Position numbers and translations under genes: made by a program. 64,000 bases of DNA from Takakia lepidozioides. Taxonomy: Eukaryota > Streptophyta > Takakiopsida > Takakiales > Takakiaceae. Numbering within the stretch: the first letter of the stretch is position 1; each line of letters opens with the position of its first letter. Below the pieces are notes generated by a model. That model searched no databases. It saw only the letters and a program-made list of their open reading frames with translations, and was not told the DNA's origin. The DNA lies in assembly GCA_030704615.1 (NCBI GenBank), contig CM060732.1, positions 78,599,053-78,663,052 of the forward strand, given 5' to 3'. Positions 52,104 to 62,848 of the stretch are shown in pieces.

Positions 52104-53771
52104 ATGGGGTCGGGCAAGCCAAAGCGAAAGCGGAACGGCCCAAAAGATGATGATCCTGGTGAGCCCGATGGGGGCGATGTGTCACCGAGGCGGCCGTTTG
52201 AGGAAGCGATGAATTTTTCCGAAAACGAGGCCGCTCAGGAGCGGGAGGAATCCGAGGAGTCGGAGCCCGAGGAATCCTTGAGAGCTCCGACAAACCAAGA
52301 GATGTCTCCTATGCCGGCAGCCTTTTGGGAAGGGTTGTTGGCGCAGTTTGGCGGGACGTTGAAAGACGTGTTGAAGGCGGCTAATGCCACTTCCACTAAG
52401 ACAAAGTTTAAGGTGAAGCCTAAGGAACCCGGCACCTTCGAGGGCGTTCGAAATTGGAAGACACTCAACACCTGGCTCCTGGAGCTAGAGCAGTACTTCC
52501 GGGCGGCCAAGTTGAGTGACGAGGATCGGGTGGAAGTAACTCCCACCTATTTGAGGGGCTATGCTCAACAATGGTGGCAGAAACGCCTTCACGACCGAGG
52601 CCCAAGCCCGGAAACCTTGAACTGGAGTGGGTTCAAGGAATTGATGAAGAGACAGTTTGTGCCCCTCAACGCATCCTGGCTTGCCCGGGACAAGATGAGG
52701 AATTTGAAGCAAACAAATGACATTCGGGGGTATGTCCAGGCTTTCAATGTGCTGTTGCTCGAAGTCGCGGACATGGCAGAACCAGAAATGGTCTTCAACT
52801 TTGTGGCGGGACTGGCCCCATGGGCCAGGCGGAAGTTGGAGGAGAAGCCACCCAAGACTTTGAACGAGGCAATTGAGAGGGCTGAATGTTTCTCGGATGT
52901 CCCTAGGGGTGAGAGACAAGGCCGTACGGAGCTGAACCACAAGAAGACCCGGCGGGAGGGTGACTCCTTCCGACCGGAAAAGAAGTGGGATAAGCCACGC
53001 GGCGACAATGGCACGTGGAAATCGAAGGGAGGGCCTTCACACGTCAAGGCGGCACCCGGTGCTTCGAAAGGAAAAGCGGGTGGAGCGGCTTATGGCGGAC
53101 AGAAGGCAACCTTTGATGGAGTGTGTTTCAATTGCGGGGAGCCCGGGCACATGGCCAAGAAGTGCACAAAACCTCGACAATTGAACATGACTCGGGCAAC
53201 CACGGAGCTGTCGGAAGATACCATCAGTCGCTTGGTGGAAGCGGTGGTCGCCAGGACTTGCAAGGTAGGCAACTATTCTTGTGAGTTGTATCAGGAAACT
53301 GGCGCCCTGCGTAAAGGGAGTCAGCTATTGTTCGTGGATGGGATAATATCCGGAACTAACGTGTTGTTGTTGGTGGACACAGGAGCGTCGCACTCCTTCA
53401 TGACGCAGGCGGCGGCGCGAAAGTTGGGACTCCCGACAAGTGACGTGGGGGCCTCTATTGAGGTGCGCTCTGCCAAAGGAGAACCTCAGTTGGCGACAAG
53501 GTTGGCGTTTGATGTTCCTCTTCAACTGGGGAGTTGGGAGGGACGTGAGAACTTCACCATCTGCGAGATCGATGGAGTGGATCTCATTTTGGGGATGACC
53601 TTTTTGAGCAAATCCGGAGCGGTCATAGATGGCCGCAAGAGAGTAGTCACGTTGCCATGTGGGAATGGTGGCGAGGTTTTACGAGTGTCGGAAACGCCCA
53701 AATCCGTGGGAGGGCAAATAAACCTTATGTCAGCAAAGGAGTGGGCCGTAGAGGAGGCACACGAGTCCTAG
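52104..53771 (+). CDS. Chromovirus gag with protease
   Basis: Starts at ATG 52104 (MGSGKPKRKRNG), the first ATG after the primer site; the frame extends upstream only through the primer site. The capsid region has WLLELEQYFRAAKLSDEDRV and AQQWWQKRL, typical of retrotrans_gag. The CCHC zinc knuckle CFNCGEPGHMAKKC lies at 53124-53165. Protease follows with LLLVDTGASHSFM (catalytic Asp 53376-53378) and a second block GVDLILGMTFL. The frame ends at TAG 53769-53771, and RT continues in the same frame right after it. Gag packages RNA; the protease cleaves the polyprotein. Confidence 0.92.
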   Translation: MGSGKPKRKRNGPKDDDPGEPDGGDVSPRRPFEEAMNFSENEAAQEREESEESEPEESLRAPTNQEMSPMPAAFWEGLLAQFGGTLKDVLKAANATSTKTKFKVKPKEPGTFEGVRNWKTLNTWLLELEQYFRAAKLSDEDRVEVTPTYLRGYAQQWWQKRLHDRGPSPETLNWSGFKELMKRQFVPLNASWLARDKMRNLKQTNDIRGYVQAFNVLLLEVADMAEPEMVFNFVAGLAPWARRKLEEKPPKTLNEAIERAECFSDVPRGERQGRTELNHKKTRREGDSFRPEKKWDKPRGDNGTWKSKGGPSHVKAAPGASKGKAGGAAYGGQKATFDGVCFNCGEPGHMAKKCTKPRQLNMTRATTELSEDTISRLVEAVVARTCKVGNYSCELYQETGALRKGSQLLFVDGIISGTNVLLLVDTGASHSFMTQAAARKLGLPTSDVGASIEVRSAKGEPQLATRLAFDVPLQLGSWEGRENFTICEIDGVDLILGMTFLSKSGAVIDGRKRVVTLPCGNGGEVLRVSETPKSVGGQINLMSAKEWAVEEAHES

Positions 53772-56665
53772 TTTTTGCTTTACATTAGAGAAGTGAAAGG
53801 AGAAGGCGATGGGGAGCCGAGCCCAGATTGGATCAAGGGGATTTTGGAGAAATACCAGGATGTGATGCCGGAGGATTTACCAAGCGGCTTGCCACCGCGA
53901 AGAGGAGTTGACCACAAGATTGAGGTGATACCGGGATCGGAACCGCCTGCCAAGGCACCCTACCGGTTGAGCCACAGAGAGTTGGTCGAGCTGAAGACTC
54001 AGCTCAAGGATCTAATGTCAAAGGGGTACATCCGGCCGAGTAAGTCACCTTACGGAGCCCCGGTGCTATTCGCAGACAAGAAGGATGGGACGCTGCGGAT
54101 GTGTGTCGATTACAGGGCTTTGAATAAGGTGACTATTAAAAACCGGTACCCTTTGCCAAGGATCGACGACCTTTTCGACCGGTTGGCAGGAGCGAAGTAT
54201 TTCAGCCGGATTGACTTGCGCTCCGGCTATCATCAAATTCGGGTGGCGGAAGGAGATGAGGAGAAGACCGCATGCAGGACAAGGTATGGTTCATATGAGT
54301 TCTTGGTGATGCCTTTTGGGCTCACTAATGCACCGGCGACCTTTAGCACGCTGATGAACAGCCTTTTTCAGGAGTGGTTGGATGACTTTGTGATCGTGTA
54401 TATCGACGACATCTTGGTGTACTCGAAAACAAAGGAGGAACACCTGGAGCACCTCAAAAGGGTGTTCCAAAAGTTGTGGGAAGGGAAGCTGTACGCCAAA
54501 GCTTCAAAATGTGAATTCGGGGTCACGAAAGTGGAGTTCTTGGGGCATGTGATTACACAGGATGGGATCAAAATGGATGACAGAAAGGTGAGGGCGATCT
54601 TGGACTGGGAGCCTTCGACTTCGGTCCCGGGAGTGCGATCCTTCCTAGGACTCGCCTCCTATTACCGGAAGTATGTGAGAAATTTCGCCAAGATCGCGGG
54701 GCCGCTGTCGGACCTTCTGTGTAAATCCAAAGTCTGGGTATGGAACACATTTTGTGGCCAAGCTTTTGCTGAATTGAAGCAGCGGATGGCGGAAGCTCCA
54801 GTCTTGAAAATCCCGGAGTTCGATCGTCCATTTGAGATTCATACAGATGCGTCGGACTTCGCGATTGGGGGTGTACTTATGCAAGATGAACGTCCAGTGG
54901 CTTACGAAAGTAAGAAACTGAATGAAGTGGAGCGACGGTGGCCGACGCACGAAAAAGAGATGAAGGCGGTGGTGCACTGTCTTGAGCTTTGGCGCCACTA
55001 TGTTGGTTCCAACCCAGTGAAGGTGTTCACGGACAATGTCAGGTGAAGTATTTTGCCACGCAGCCCAAGTTGTCCCCAAAACAACTTAGGTGGCAAGATA
55101 CTTTGGCGGTGTTTGACGTGGATATCCAGTACAAACCGGGACGAGACAACGTGGTAGCCGATGCTTTAAGTAGAAAGCAACAGCTCTTATTGGTGTACAA
55201 GGGCGAGACGACGCTCCAAAGGAAGATCCGGAAGGCTTACCGAAAGGACGAGCTGGCGAAGTCCGTGATGCAGGACTTGAGGATGGGGGTTAAATCGCAG
55301 TTCCACTTGCAAAATGGACTGCTCCGGTATAAGCAAAAACGTCTCTACGTGCCAAAGGGAGGGATCAGAGATAGCCTCTTGAGAGAATGCCATGATAGCC
55401 TGCTTGCGGGCCACGGCGGAGCCAAGCGCACTGCAGCACTCTTGAAGAAAGAGTATTTCTGGCCCAAACTGAGGGAGGAGGCAGAGGAGTATGTCAAGAC
55501 ATGCACCACATGCCAACAAAACCGGAGCGAGTACAAAAAGCAAGCGGGGCTGTTACAACCCTTGCCGATTCCAGAGGGGACTTGGGAAAGCGTCTCGATG
55601 GATTTCATGACTGCTATGCCGCTGTCAAAAGGATTCGATGCAATCATGGTGGTGGTGGATAGGTTCAGTAAAATGGGCCATTTCATCCCCACCAAGGAGA
55701 CGGCAACGGCGCAGGAGACAGGGCGACTTTACTTCGCCCACGTCTTAAAGCATCATGGAGTCCCGAAGGATATTGTCTCGGATCGCGATCCAAAGTTTAC
55801 GAGTAAATTTTGGAGGACACTTTGGAAGAAAATGGGGACGAGGCTGAAGATGAGCACCGCCTTCCGACCTATGACGGACGGCCAAACGGAAAGAGTGAAT
55901 TCCGTAGTGAAGCAATTCTTGCGGAATTACGTGTCGGCAGACCAATCAGACTGGATGGAACACTTAGACGCGGCAGAGTTCTGTTATAATAACACAGAAC
56001 ACTCCGCAACGGGAGTTTCCCCTTTCGTATTGGTCTATGGAAAAGCACCTCTGGTGCCGACAAGTTGGGCCGCCCAGGACGTTGAGGAACCGGCAGTAGC
56101 GGCGGTACTGGAAGAACGCGAGCGTTTGTTGAAGCTCGCAAAGTACAACATTGCCAAAGCTAGGAAACAGTATGAAAGGCAGGCGAATCGGAAGCGGAGG
56201 GAAGTGAAGTTTGAGGCAGGCACAGAGGTCTGGTTGAACATCAAGAATTTTCGACTACCTCCGGAAGTGAGTCCGAAGTTCGTACCTCCGTATGCGGGAC
56301 CCTTTCGCATTCGGAAGGTTATGAATGAGGATGTGTATGAATTGGTGCTGCCGGCAAACAGCAAGGTGCACCCAGTATTCCATGTCTCCCTTTTGAAGCC
56401 TTACTTCAAAGATGAAGCGCGTCCGAATCGACATCAAGTGTTGCGTCCGCCACCTATGCTGTTGGATCATGAAAATGAACCTGAGTACGAGGTGGAGGCA
56501 ATACTTAAGTCGAGGAGGTTCAAGAACCGAGAAACGGAGTATCTCGTCAAATGGAAGGGCTATCATCATGTGGAGGCATCTTGGGTGCGTGCCTCAGAAA
56601 TGGGAAACGCATCCGAGGCGGTTGCAGCTTTCGAAGGACGACCTCAAAAGTGGAAGAAACGTTGA
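53772..56665 (+). pseudogene. Chromovirus pol: RT, RNase H, integrase, chromodomain (one frameshift)
   Basis: Same frame as gag after the TAG. RT has [47 protein letters not shown] and active site YIDD at 54399-54410. RNase H has [14 protein letters not shown] one-base deletion at about 55,042 after FTDNV shifts the frame; the rest runs open from there to 56665. Integrase has the HHCC finger (CHDSLLAGHGGAKRT, CTTCQQN), catalytic acids in MDFMTAMPL, SDRDPKF and TERVNSVVK, and the GPF/Y-like region (YAGPFRIRKV, HVSLLKPYF). The C-terminal chromodomain (YEVEAILKSRR, EYLVKWKGY, ASWVRAS) lies at about 56,487-56,640; chromodomains direct integration to marked chromatin in this clade. Confidence 0.92.
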
Positions 56666-57570
56666 TGGGGACATCAACCTTGGAGCGTGGGGGAGGAAAT
56701 GCATGCTTAGCCCGGCTTAGCTAGCTTAGGAATCTGATTACAAAAACTTGTATTGTACAAAAATTTGTTATAAAGGAAATGGGTTCCAAATGTTGTGCGT
56801 CCTATTTGGTTTGGAATGGTGATGCATGGTATGGTTGGCTAGTGTGTAGAATGCATACTAGCTTATAAAAGTGGGAGAGGTAAATTGGGTTAATCGTGTG
56901 TTTGCGTAGTGCCGAAATCGGGTGACCCCCATCCAAGGGGCAAGGAAACTTGCGACTTCTTTGGGAGTTCACGTGCTAGTGCGCACCTGGCGCGTGCGCA
57001 TACTATAACTGCGCTACTGAGGGGGTTGCCTTGTAGTGCGGGCTAACGCGGAAGCTACGTGCTTCCGTTCACGTACTATAATCGTGTAGCCTCGGGACGA
57101 AGTCGTAGTGCGGCTTCGGCGTGTTCCCGTACCTCAGGCCAGCATTCCAAGGCGGACCCAATTGTAGTGATTGGGGCGCACGGTTGGTTCAAGGTTATCT
57201 TCCTAGTCAAAGAGGGTTCCAGGTGAACCCTTGCTCAAGGTGATGCCAAAAGCGGCATCATGAGCGGTCGCAAGCAATGTTGTGGCAGTAAGGCGATTCG
57301 ATCCTCAAGGAGGATCGTTCCTTGGCCTTGAAGTAGGCCAAGAAGAGTGCACTGGGAGGAGCTTGAGAGGCTCCACCCTTGGCCGGGACTTGGAGGAAGT
57401 CGGCCGAACTAGCTAGTGGAGAGTAGAGTCAAGTGTGGGGTTTGGTTCTTTGCCATGGGACGCCATGGTACGGAAACAAACTCCTTGATGTGGGACGCCA
57501 CAACTTGGATGTTCGTTTCTACAAAACGACAAGTCGATGAGGACATCTACTCCCTGTTGGTAGGGGTGTG
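56666..57570 (+). other. 3' untranslated region of the chromovirus
   Basis: About 900 bp without a coding frame, unusually long for this group. A purine-rich gcgtgggggaggaaa tract lies at 56,684-56,698, well before the LTR; a short taggggtgtg directly precedes the LTR at 57571 and is the better placed but weaker polypurine tract. Confidence 0.6.
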
Positions 57571-58303
57571 TGTCGCGGCCCTTTGCCTTAAGGGCAGGGG
57601 GTCGGGACACATGAGGGGCTGCCCCTGTGGTGGGGGCAGCGGCAGCGATAGGTATGGGGGGCTGAAGCACCCTTGAGTGCCCAAGGCACTCAAGGAGGAG
57701 GAGGCACTCACTAGGTGGAGGGTGGAGCCCCGCACACCGGGTTGCGGTGGGGGTGGCTCCACAAGGGGTGGTGGTAGCTTAGCGGGACTTAGTGGGGGTG
57801 GCATAGGACTCACCATGGGGTGGAGACCTCGAGGTGGGAGTCGTGGGGAGTCTTGGGACTCATCACGGTCCATTGGGGCCGCGGTGAGTGGGCCAAAACT
57901 CACCGCGACTCACCACCGGGAATCGAGGGTCTTCGTGGTGGTTCGCCATAAAATGGCATGGCTGGTTGTGAAACCCCCGCGGACAGCTACAGAAGTATAT
58001 ATAGGGAGTAGTAACCCCGAGAACGGTGCAAGCCCGTTGGTGACCAAAAACTAGTGAGTAAGTGAGCGAGCCGGAAAGCGACCAAAGAGTGGGGAGCTGT
58101 TCCGGACTGCCAACTACCAAAGGGAATTCCCGCTGGTTCCAAATCGGTGGAGGGTTCTTTGGGAGAACAAAGGGGGACCGTTATGCCCCGGTGAGTAGCC
58201 GAAGCTCCAAGTTGGCCTGGCGGCCAGGTTGGGAGTCAGGCGCGCGCATCAAAGCGAGTCACTATGACTTGAAGGGGAGCTTACTGAAGTGAGGTGCGCG
58301 ACA
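57571..58303 (+). repeat. 3' LTR of the chromovirus
   Basis: 733 bp, TGTCGC..GCGACA, followed by the AGTAG target duplication. Confidence 0.95.
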
Positions 58304-59125
58304 AGTAGGGTTGGGGTGTTTGCTGAAACAATTCTAGGCTGTCATTATCAGCTGCTGGCAGCAAGGCAAGGATGTATTCATGATTTGTGCAGAGGTATGG
58401 ATAGCTGAAGGAGCAGGGATAGAGTGTGGGTCCAGATTCATCCAAGAGGGCTGGATTTCAAGCTCCAGATTACCTATGATTTCATGTGGAAGGGTAGCTA
58501 CAATAAACCTGCATGGGTAGATGGTCAACTGGAAGCCACAGCAGCAGTGGCACAATTGATGAATTTAGGCACTGGTAATCAAGGCACCTTCTTCAACACA
58601 ATTCACCCTGTTTTTCCCTCTTATCAGAATCGGCCCTAAATTTTCATGTTGCATTCTGCAAGTTAGCTGATTGAGTGAATTTAGTTTGGAGTGACTTTGA
58701 CCTGAAACTTGCCAATGTGACAATATGAAAGTATCCAGAAACAGGTAACAGAGACGAGGAGAAGCTGTGGAATGAATACTTTTTGACCCCAGTCAATGGT
58801 GGGACAATCGAGGCAAAAAGGTGAATGCCTGCTGGATTACAGAGAGTAGCGTATGCCATTGAGCATAGGAACTAGTGTGATAAGTTGAGTTGGGTGTTTC
58901 CTAGAAAAAATCTAGGCTGTCATTGTCAGCTGCTAGCAGCAAGGCAAGGATGTATGCATGATTTTGTGTAGAAGCATGGATAGCTGAAGGAGTAGGGATA
59001 GAGTGTAGGTCCAGATTCATCCAAGAGGGCCGGATTTCAAGCTCCAGATTACCTATGATTGCCTGTGGAAGAATAGCTACAAGAAACCTGCATGGGTGGA
59101 TGATCAATTTCCTGTTGCGGTAGTG
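58304..59125 (+). repeat. Tandemly duplicated exon-like segment (~590 bp unit)
   Basis: After removal of the chromovirus, the unit 51,205-51,315 plus 58,304-58,784 is followed by a second unit from about 58,785 to 59,125, with clear similarity in both the gtcaatggtggg part and the aggctgtcattgtcagctgctgg..cctgcatggg part. Exon-like text includes FLTPVNGGTIEAKR (both units) and ITYDFMWKGSYNKPAWVDGQ. I do not recognise the gene. Confidence 0.65.
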
Positions 59126-60072
59126 CTTAGCAACATCGTGCTTGAAGAATGAAGTATATTTTGGGAATATATATAGGCAGACTAGTTCAAACACCATGTC
59201 AGTGTCTGATGTATTAACATCCAATATCGGTCGAAGGTGCAATGTCCTCTGAGGTTGTGTTATGGTGTTTCTATGGATGGCATGTTTGATTGTAGTTGTG
59301 TCTTTCATATTGTATCATATTGTTGCTTCTGCCAGTCTATGCAATAGGGTTGGTGGTAGAATTTTTTTTTGCCACTCTTTGCAATTGCCAGCAGGGTTGG
59401 GGGTCAATTCTTTGGTCATTGGAAGATTAATGCATGTTCTCTTTCCCTGCAGAGGGGTTGTGTCTTGGTATAGATGGTCTTTCCTCTTTGCCAATTGTTG
59501 TGCTTATGAGAGCTCCACCGCATGGTTTATTAAATTTTATATTAATTTAATATAGTTCAATATCTAAATTAGTCATCTAAAATTAAATAATATTTAATAA
59601 ATTATAAAATCTACATGATCAACACGTGTCAGTCACACCTGCTCCAACAAGACCACGTGACATCAGTAGTGTTGTATGTTGTAGTGATATAGTCATACCC
59701 ATAGTCGTGTAGTCATGAAGATATGACTATTCCATTGCACCATCAGACGATGATTACACATGTCAAATCCCCAGGATCCCACATGTCACGCAGAGGCCTC
59801 TCCATATAGGCGCAATGTTGTAGTGATGTAGTTGTAACCTCAGTCATAACTTTCAGTCGTGTAGTCATATTTGTTATGACTACATCACCAAACCCTGCAT
59901 CACTATCCCACGCCACGTCCTCAGTGATGACCATGACTTCGCACTTATCACTCCGTAGTCATGGTAGAACTGACTTCGTGTTTGTCACTGCAGAGTGAGG
60001 TAGTCATAGAAGCATTTATCACTGCAAATGCAGTGATATCCATAGTCATAAAAACGTTAATCTATACTAGTG
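59126..60072 (-). repeat. Right subterminal and terminal region of the CACTA-like element
   Basis: Non-coding. From about 59,660 it is dense in tagtcat and gtagtgat motifs, the reverse complement of the left-end motifs, ending in the CACTA terminus at 60,072. Confidence 0.6.
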
Positions 60073-60249
60073 GGGCCACCGCCTGATATATCCTACTTCT
60101 ATGCTAGCCTCTATACGTGGCCTCACATATCACCCATTCCAACACCCATGCCCTCCCTCCCCATTTGTCATGGTTTTAGTCATGGTTATCTAGAATTACC
60201 TACTTCTAGTTAACTATGACATTTTAGATATTTATATTTATATTTTGTA
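60073..60249. other. Spacer between CACTA-like end and next LTR
   Basis: About 180 bp of AT-rich sequence; nothing recognised apart from the ggg at 60073-60075. Confidence 0.4.
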
Positions 60250-60586
60250 TGTTGGGACTTCATTGGGTCTCACATGCCAAATGAGGTGTCGAGCCTCACT
60301 TGGGACATGGGGATAGGTTTTCCCCTTGTGAGGATGGAGGAGGCTCATCTTCTTGTAGTTGAGCCTCCATGAGCTTCTCTCACCTCCATAGCTCTAGGTA
60401 TTGAGAGGGAGTGTGTTGAGGGCTTTGTAGGGTGGATTCCCTTAGCAAGGGTGCCCTTGGCTTGACTTAGTTTATGTGATAGAGTGGATTTCACTTGGAA
60501 GGACTAGGGCTTGTTCTTAGTGTGATTGCTTCATGCTTTGAGAGTTTTCATTGTCTTCCATTTCTCTCATTTCTCATCTCTTATCA
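60250..60586 (+). repeat. 5' LTR of the second element (diverged)
   Basis: Starts about TGTTGGGACTTC and ends ctcttatCA. It shares blocks with the other LTR (ggaggctcatctt..gttgagcctc, gtggattccc, cttggcttgactt) but is clearly diverged. The exact start is uncertain by a few bases. Confidence 0.6.
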
Positions 60587-62848
60587 CTACAAGAAGATCA
60601 CCTTATGCTTGTGAGTGCGGAGAGTAAAGATTAGTTTTGCACTTGTATGTTAAAGAGGCTGAGAGCTAGGAGAATTTAGCTCTTGTATCACAAGGTTTGC
60701 AAGGGGTTGCAAGGAAAGGTGCTCGAGTATTACAAGCACCAATGAGTTGGAGAGCTTGAGAAGAAAGCTCTTGAGTCACAAGATTTTGCAAGGATTGCAA
60801 GGAGGAAGTCTTGTGTGTGTGGAAGCACGGATTCTAGGGTTTGAGAATCATTATGGAGTCAATGATGTGCGCCATGGTTTGTGGAGAGTGACTAAAAGCT
60901 TGTTAGTGCTCATTTCACTATCAAAATAGGGTTAAGCAAGTTCAAAGTGTGGATGTTGTGGAAGAGAAGCCAAGGAGCTATATATGCTTGGGCTTGAAGA
61001 CAACAAGGGCAAGCACTTAGAGAGCACTAAGAAGCTCAAGAGGTTTTGAAAGGGAGCATATGAAGAAATCTTCCAATCATGGTGGTGTGGAGCCAAGCTT
61101 AGGGCGCCATTGGAAGGGCTTGGCTTGAAGGGAAATCATCATTCAATGTATGCATAGCTTCACCCTAACTATGTAATGTGACAAGAGGGGGAGGCAATAC
61201 TTGGCTATTTATGTACTTGGTAGTGCGAGCTTTGTGGTGGATAGTTGACCAAGCAAGTGGTGCATGTGTGGAGCATGCTCTCTTGAGTTTGTAAGTTCAA
61301 GTTTGAGAAGGAGAGCTCTTGAACTAGCAAGAGGTGAAGGCCTTTGACATCCATTTGTGTGTGAAGTGGAGAGGTGTTGATTCATGTTATGATGAAGGAG
61401 AGCAACACATAGGCCAAGAGGTCATGGAACATGCATTCAAATGACCAAGGGGAGCACATGGATGATGGATTGGTGCAAGACCCCAAATGAGGCATATGAC
61501 GTGAGAGTGGGATCCAAGGCGGATTGCTTGGGAGCATTATTGTTAGTGACAAGCATTGCTCCTACACATTGAGATAATTTGTGTTGATTTGGAGCAATTG
61601 TCAAGTAATGAGGAGACAAATGCATGTTTGCTCGGCAATGGAGATATGATAGTTTGCAATCAAATCCCAAGGACTAGAAGGGGGATTGATTTGGTGGACA
61701 ATGACTTGCAAGTTGAGTTGGACCACTCTTGGTTGCACATTGGGGTGGAAGAGAGCAAGAAGATGCCTCTTATGACCACCTAGAGACCATATTTTTGCTT
61801 GAGTAGAAGCATAGAAGTCAAGGACTTGCATTCTAGCTCTTCATTACAAACCCTAGTAGTGTATGCTCAGACTGTACCTCTGTTAGTATACAAAACATGA
61901 GCTTGTCCCTTTGACTATACCTGTGTTGAGGTATCACCATATGTGAACCCTAATGTGAGACTATACCTCTGTTAGTATACCAAACATGAGCTTGTCCATT
62001 TTACTATATCTCTATTGAGGTATCATCAACATAAGGGACCCTAGCAACCTCAAACCATACCTCTGTTAAGGTATCAACATTGAAAGGACTTAGTGAAATT
62101 TAAGGGCCTTTGGAGGATTGTTTGGAAGATATTTTGGAGGATCTTTGGGGTCCTTGGAGGAGTATTGGAGGACCCTTCGAAGAGCTTTGGTGGATAATGT
62201 TGAAGAGCTCTTGAAGGATTGATTGAGGGATATTTGAAGGATACTAGCCACGGCCATACAAGTGAGTGGATAGAGACAGGAGGGAGAGTGGTGGGATGAG
62301 AGCATTCTGGGGTTAGGAATTGCTTTAGTTTCTCTTCTCCATAGTCTTTCACCATCTCTGTAGGCCAAAACCTTTCTGTAGGTGGAGGCAAGAGTCAGTC
62401 CGGGTTTGGGCTGGGGTGTCCTTGCAGGAGCGACACTGTGGAGTGTTTTTGGTGTGGGGGAGTTGTTGTCTTGATTTTCTTGTGTTTGGATCCCCTCCAC
62501 ACCTGTATGCTTGACTGTGCGCCATGCTAGCTTTGTGTGGGCGCTTGTTTTCATAGGAGGTTGGTCCGGATTTGATCACCGGTCAATCCTAGAGCGTGAT
62601 GTCGGTGGTGAGGCTGGGGTGATGACCAGTCAGACCATCATTGTTCTCTTATGGTGAGGCTGGGTTGATGACCAGTAGACCATATGAGTGCTTGCGGTGG
62701 ATGCAGGTGTAAGTACAAGTCTATGTTAGAAACCTATTATTCCTGCTTGAACCAGTACCTACAACAGGTTCTCTACCCGGTTACCTTGTGGAAAGGGGGA
62801 TTAGAGACAGGTTTACAACAGATGTGGTTGTGAGTTTTCATCACGGAG
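60587..62848 (+). repeat. Leader of the second element
   Basis: Non-coding. It contains ~110-bp tandem repeats with ctatacctctgttagtatac and ttgaggtatca phrases (about 61,868-62,085). The part 62,295-62,845 matches 34,760-35,290 of the first element. The ctgtgac minisatellite of the first copy is absent. Confidence 0.7.

Larger units (their letters stand above)
51316..58303 (+). mobile_element. Ty3/gypsy chromovirus (chromodomain element), nearly intact
   Basis: A 6,988-bp element with 733-bp LTRs at 51316-52048 and 57571-58303, starting TGTCGC and ending GCGACA (GCGAGA in the left copy). The flanking 5-bp duplication is AGTAG (51311-51315, 58304-58308). The LTRs differ at about ten positions by eye, so the insertion is young. 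Order: gag, protease, RT, RNase H, integrase, chromodomain. Only an in-frame TAG between protease and RT and a one-base deletion in RNase H are visible as lesions. Confidence 0.95.
46484..60072. mobile_element. CACTA-like DNA transposon, non-autonomous, carrying gene fragments
   Basis: The left end reads CACTACTACAGATT and continues to CGTTTTTATGACTACGG. The right end, read inward on the minus strand from 60072, is CACTAGTATAGATT then CGTTTTTATGACTATGG. About 28 of the first 33 bases match, as inverted repeats. Both ends are followed by many ATGACTACA motifs, in opposite orientations (46,515-46,850 and 59,660-60,050), as in CACTA subterminal regions. The flanking trinucleotide is GGG on both sides (46481-46483, 60073-60075), the expected 3-bp duplication. 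No transposase is visible. Cargo is a PPR pseudogene, oxidoreductase exons, an unidentified duplicated exon, and a later gypsy insertion. Two independent short elements remain a possible alternative. Confidence 0.6.

Noticed and set aside
56684-56710. Purine tract gggggaggaaa followed by atgcatgct as the true 3' LTR start
   Set aside because: The repeated LTR with matched TGTCGC/GCGACA ends and AGTAG target duplications fixes the 3' LTR at 57571; nothing upstream of the 5' LTR matches 56,700-57,570.
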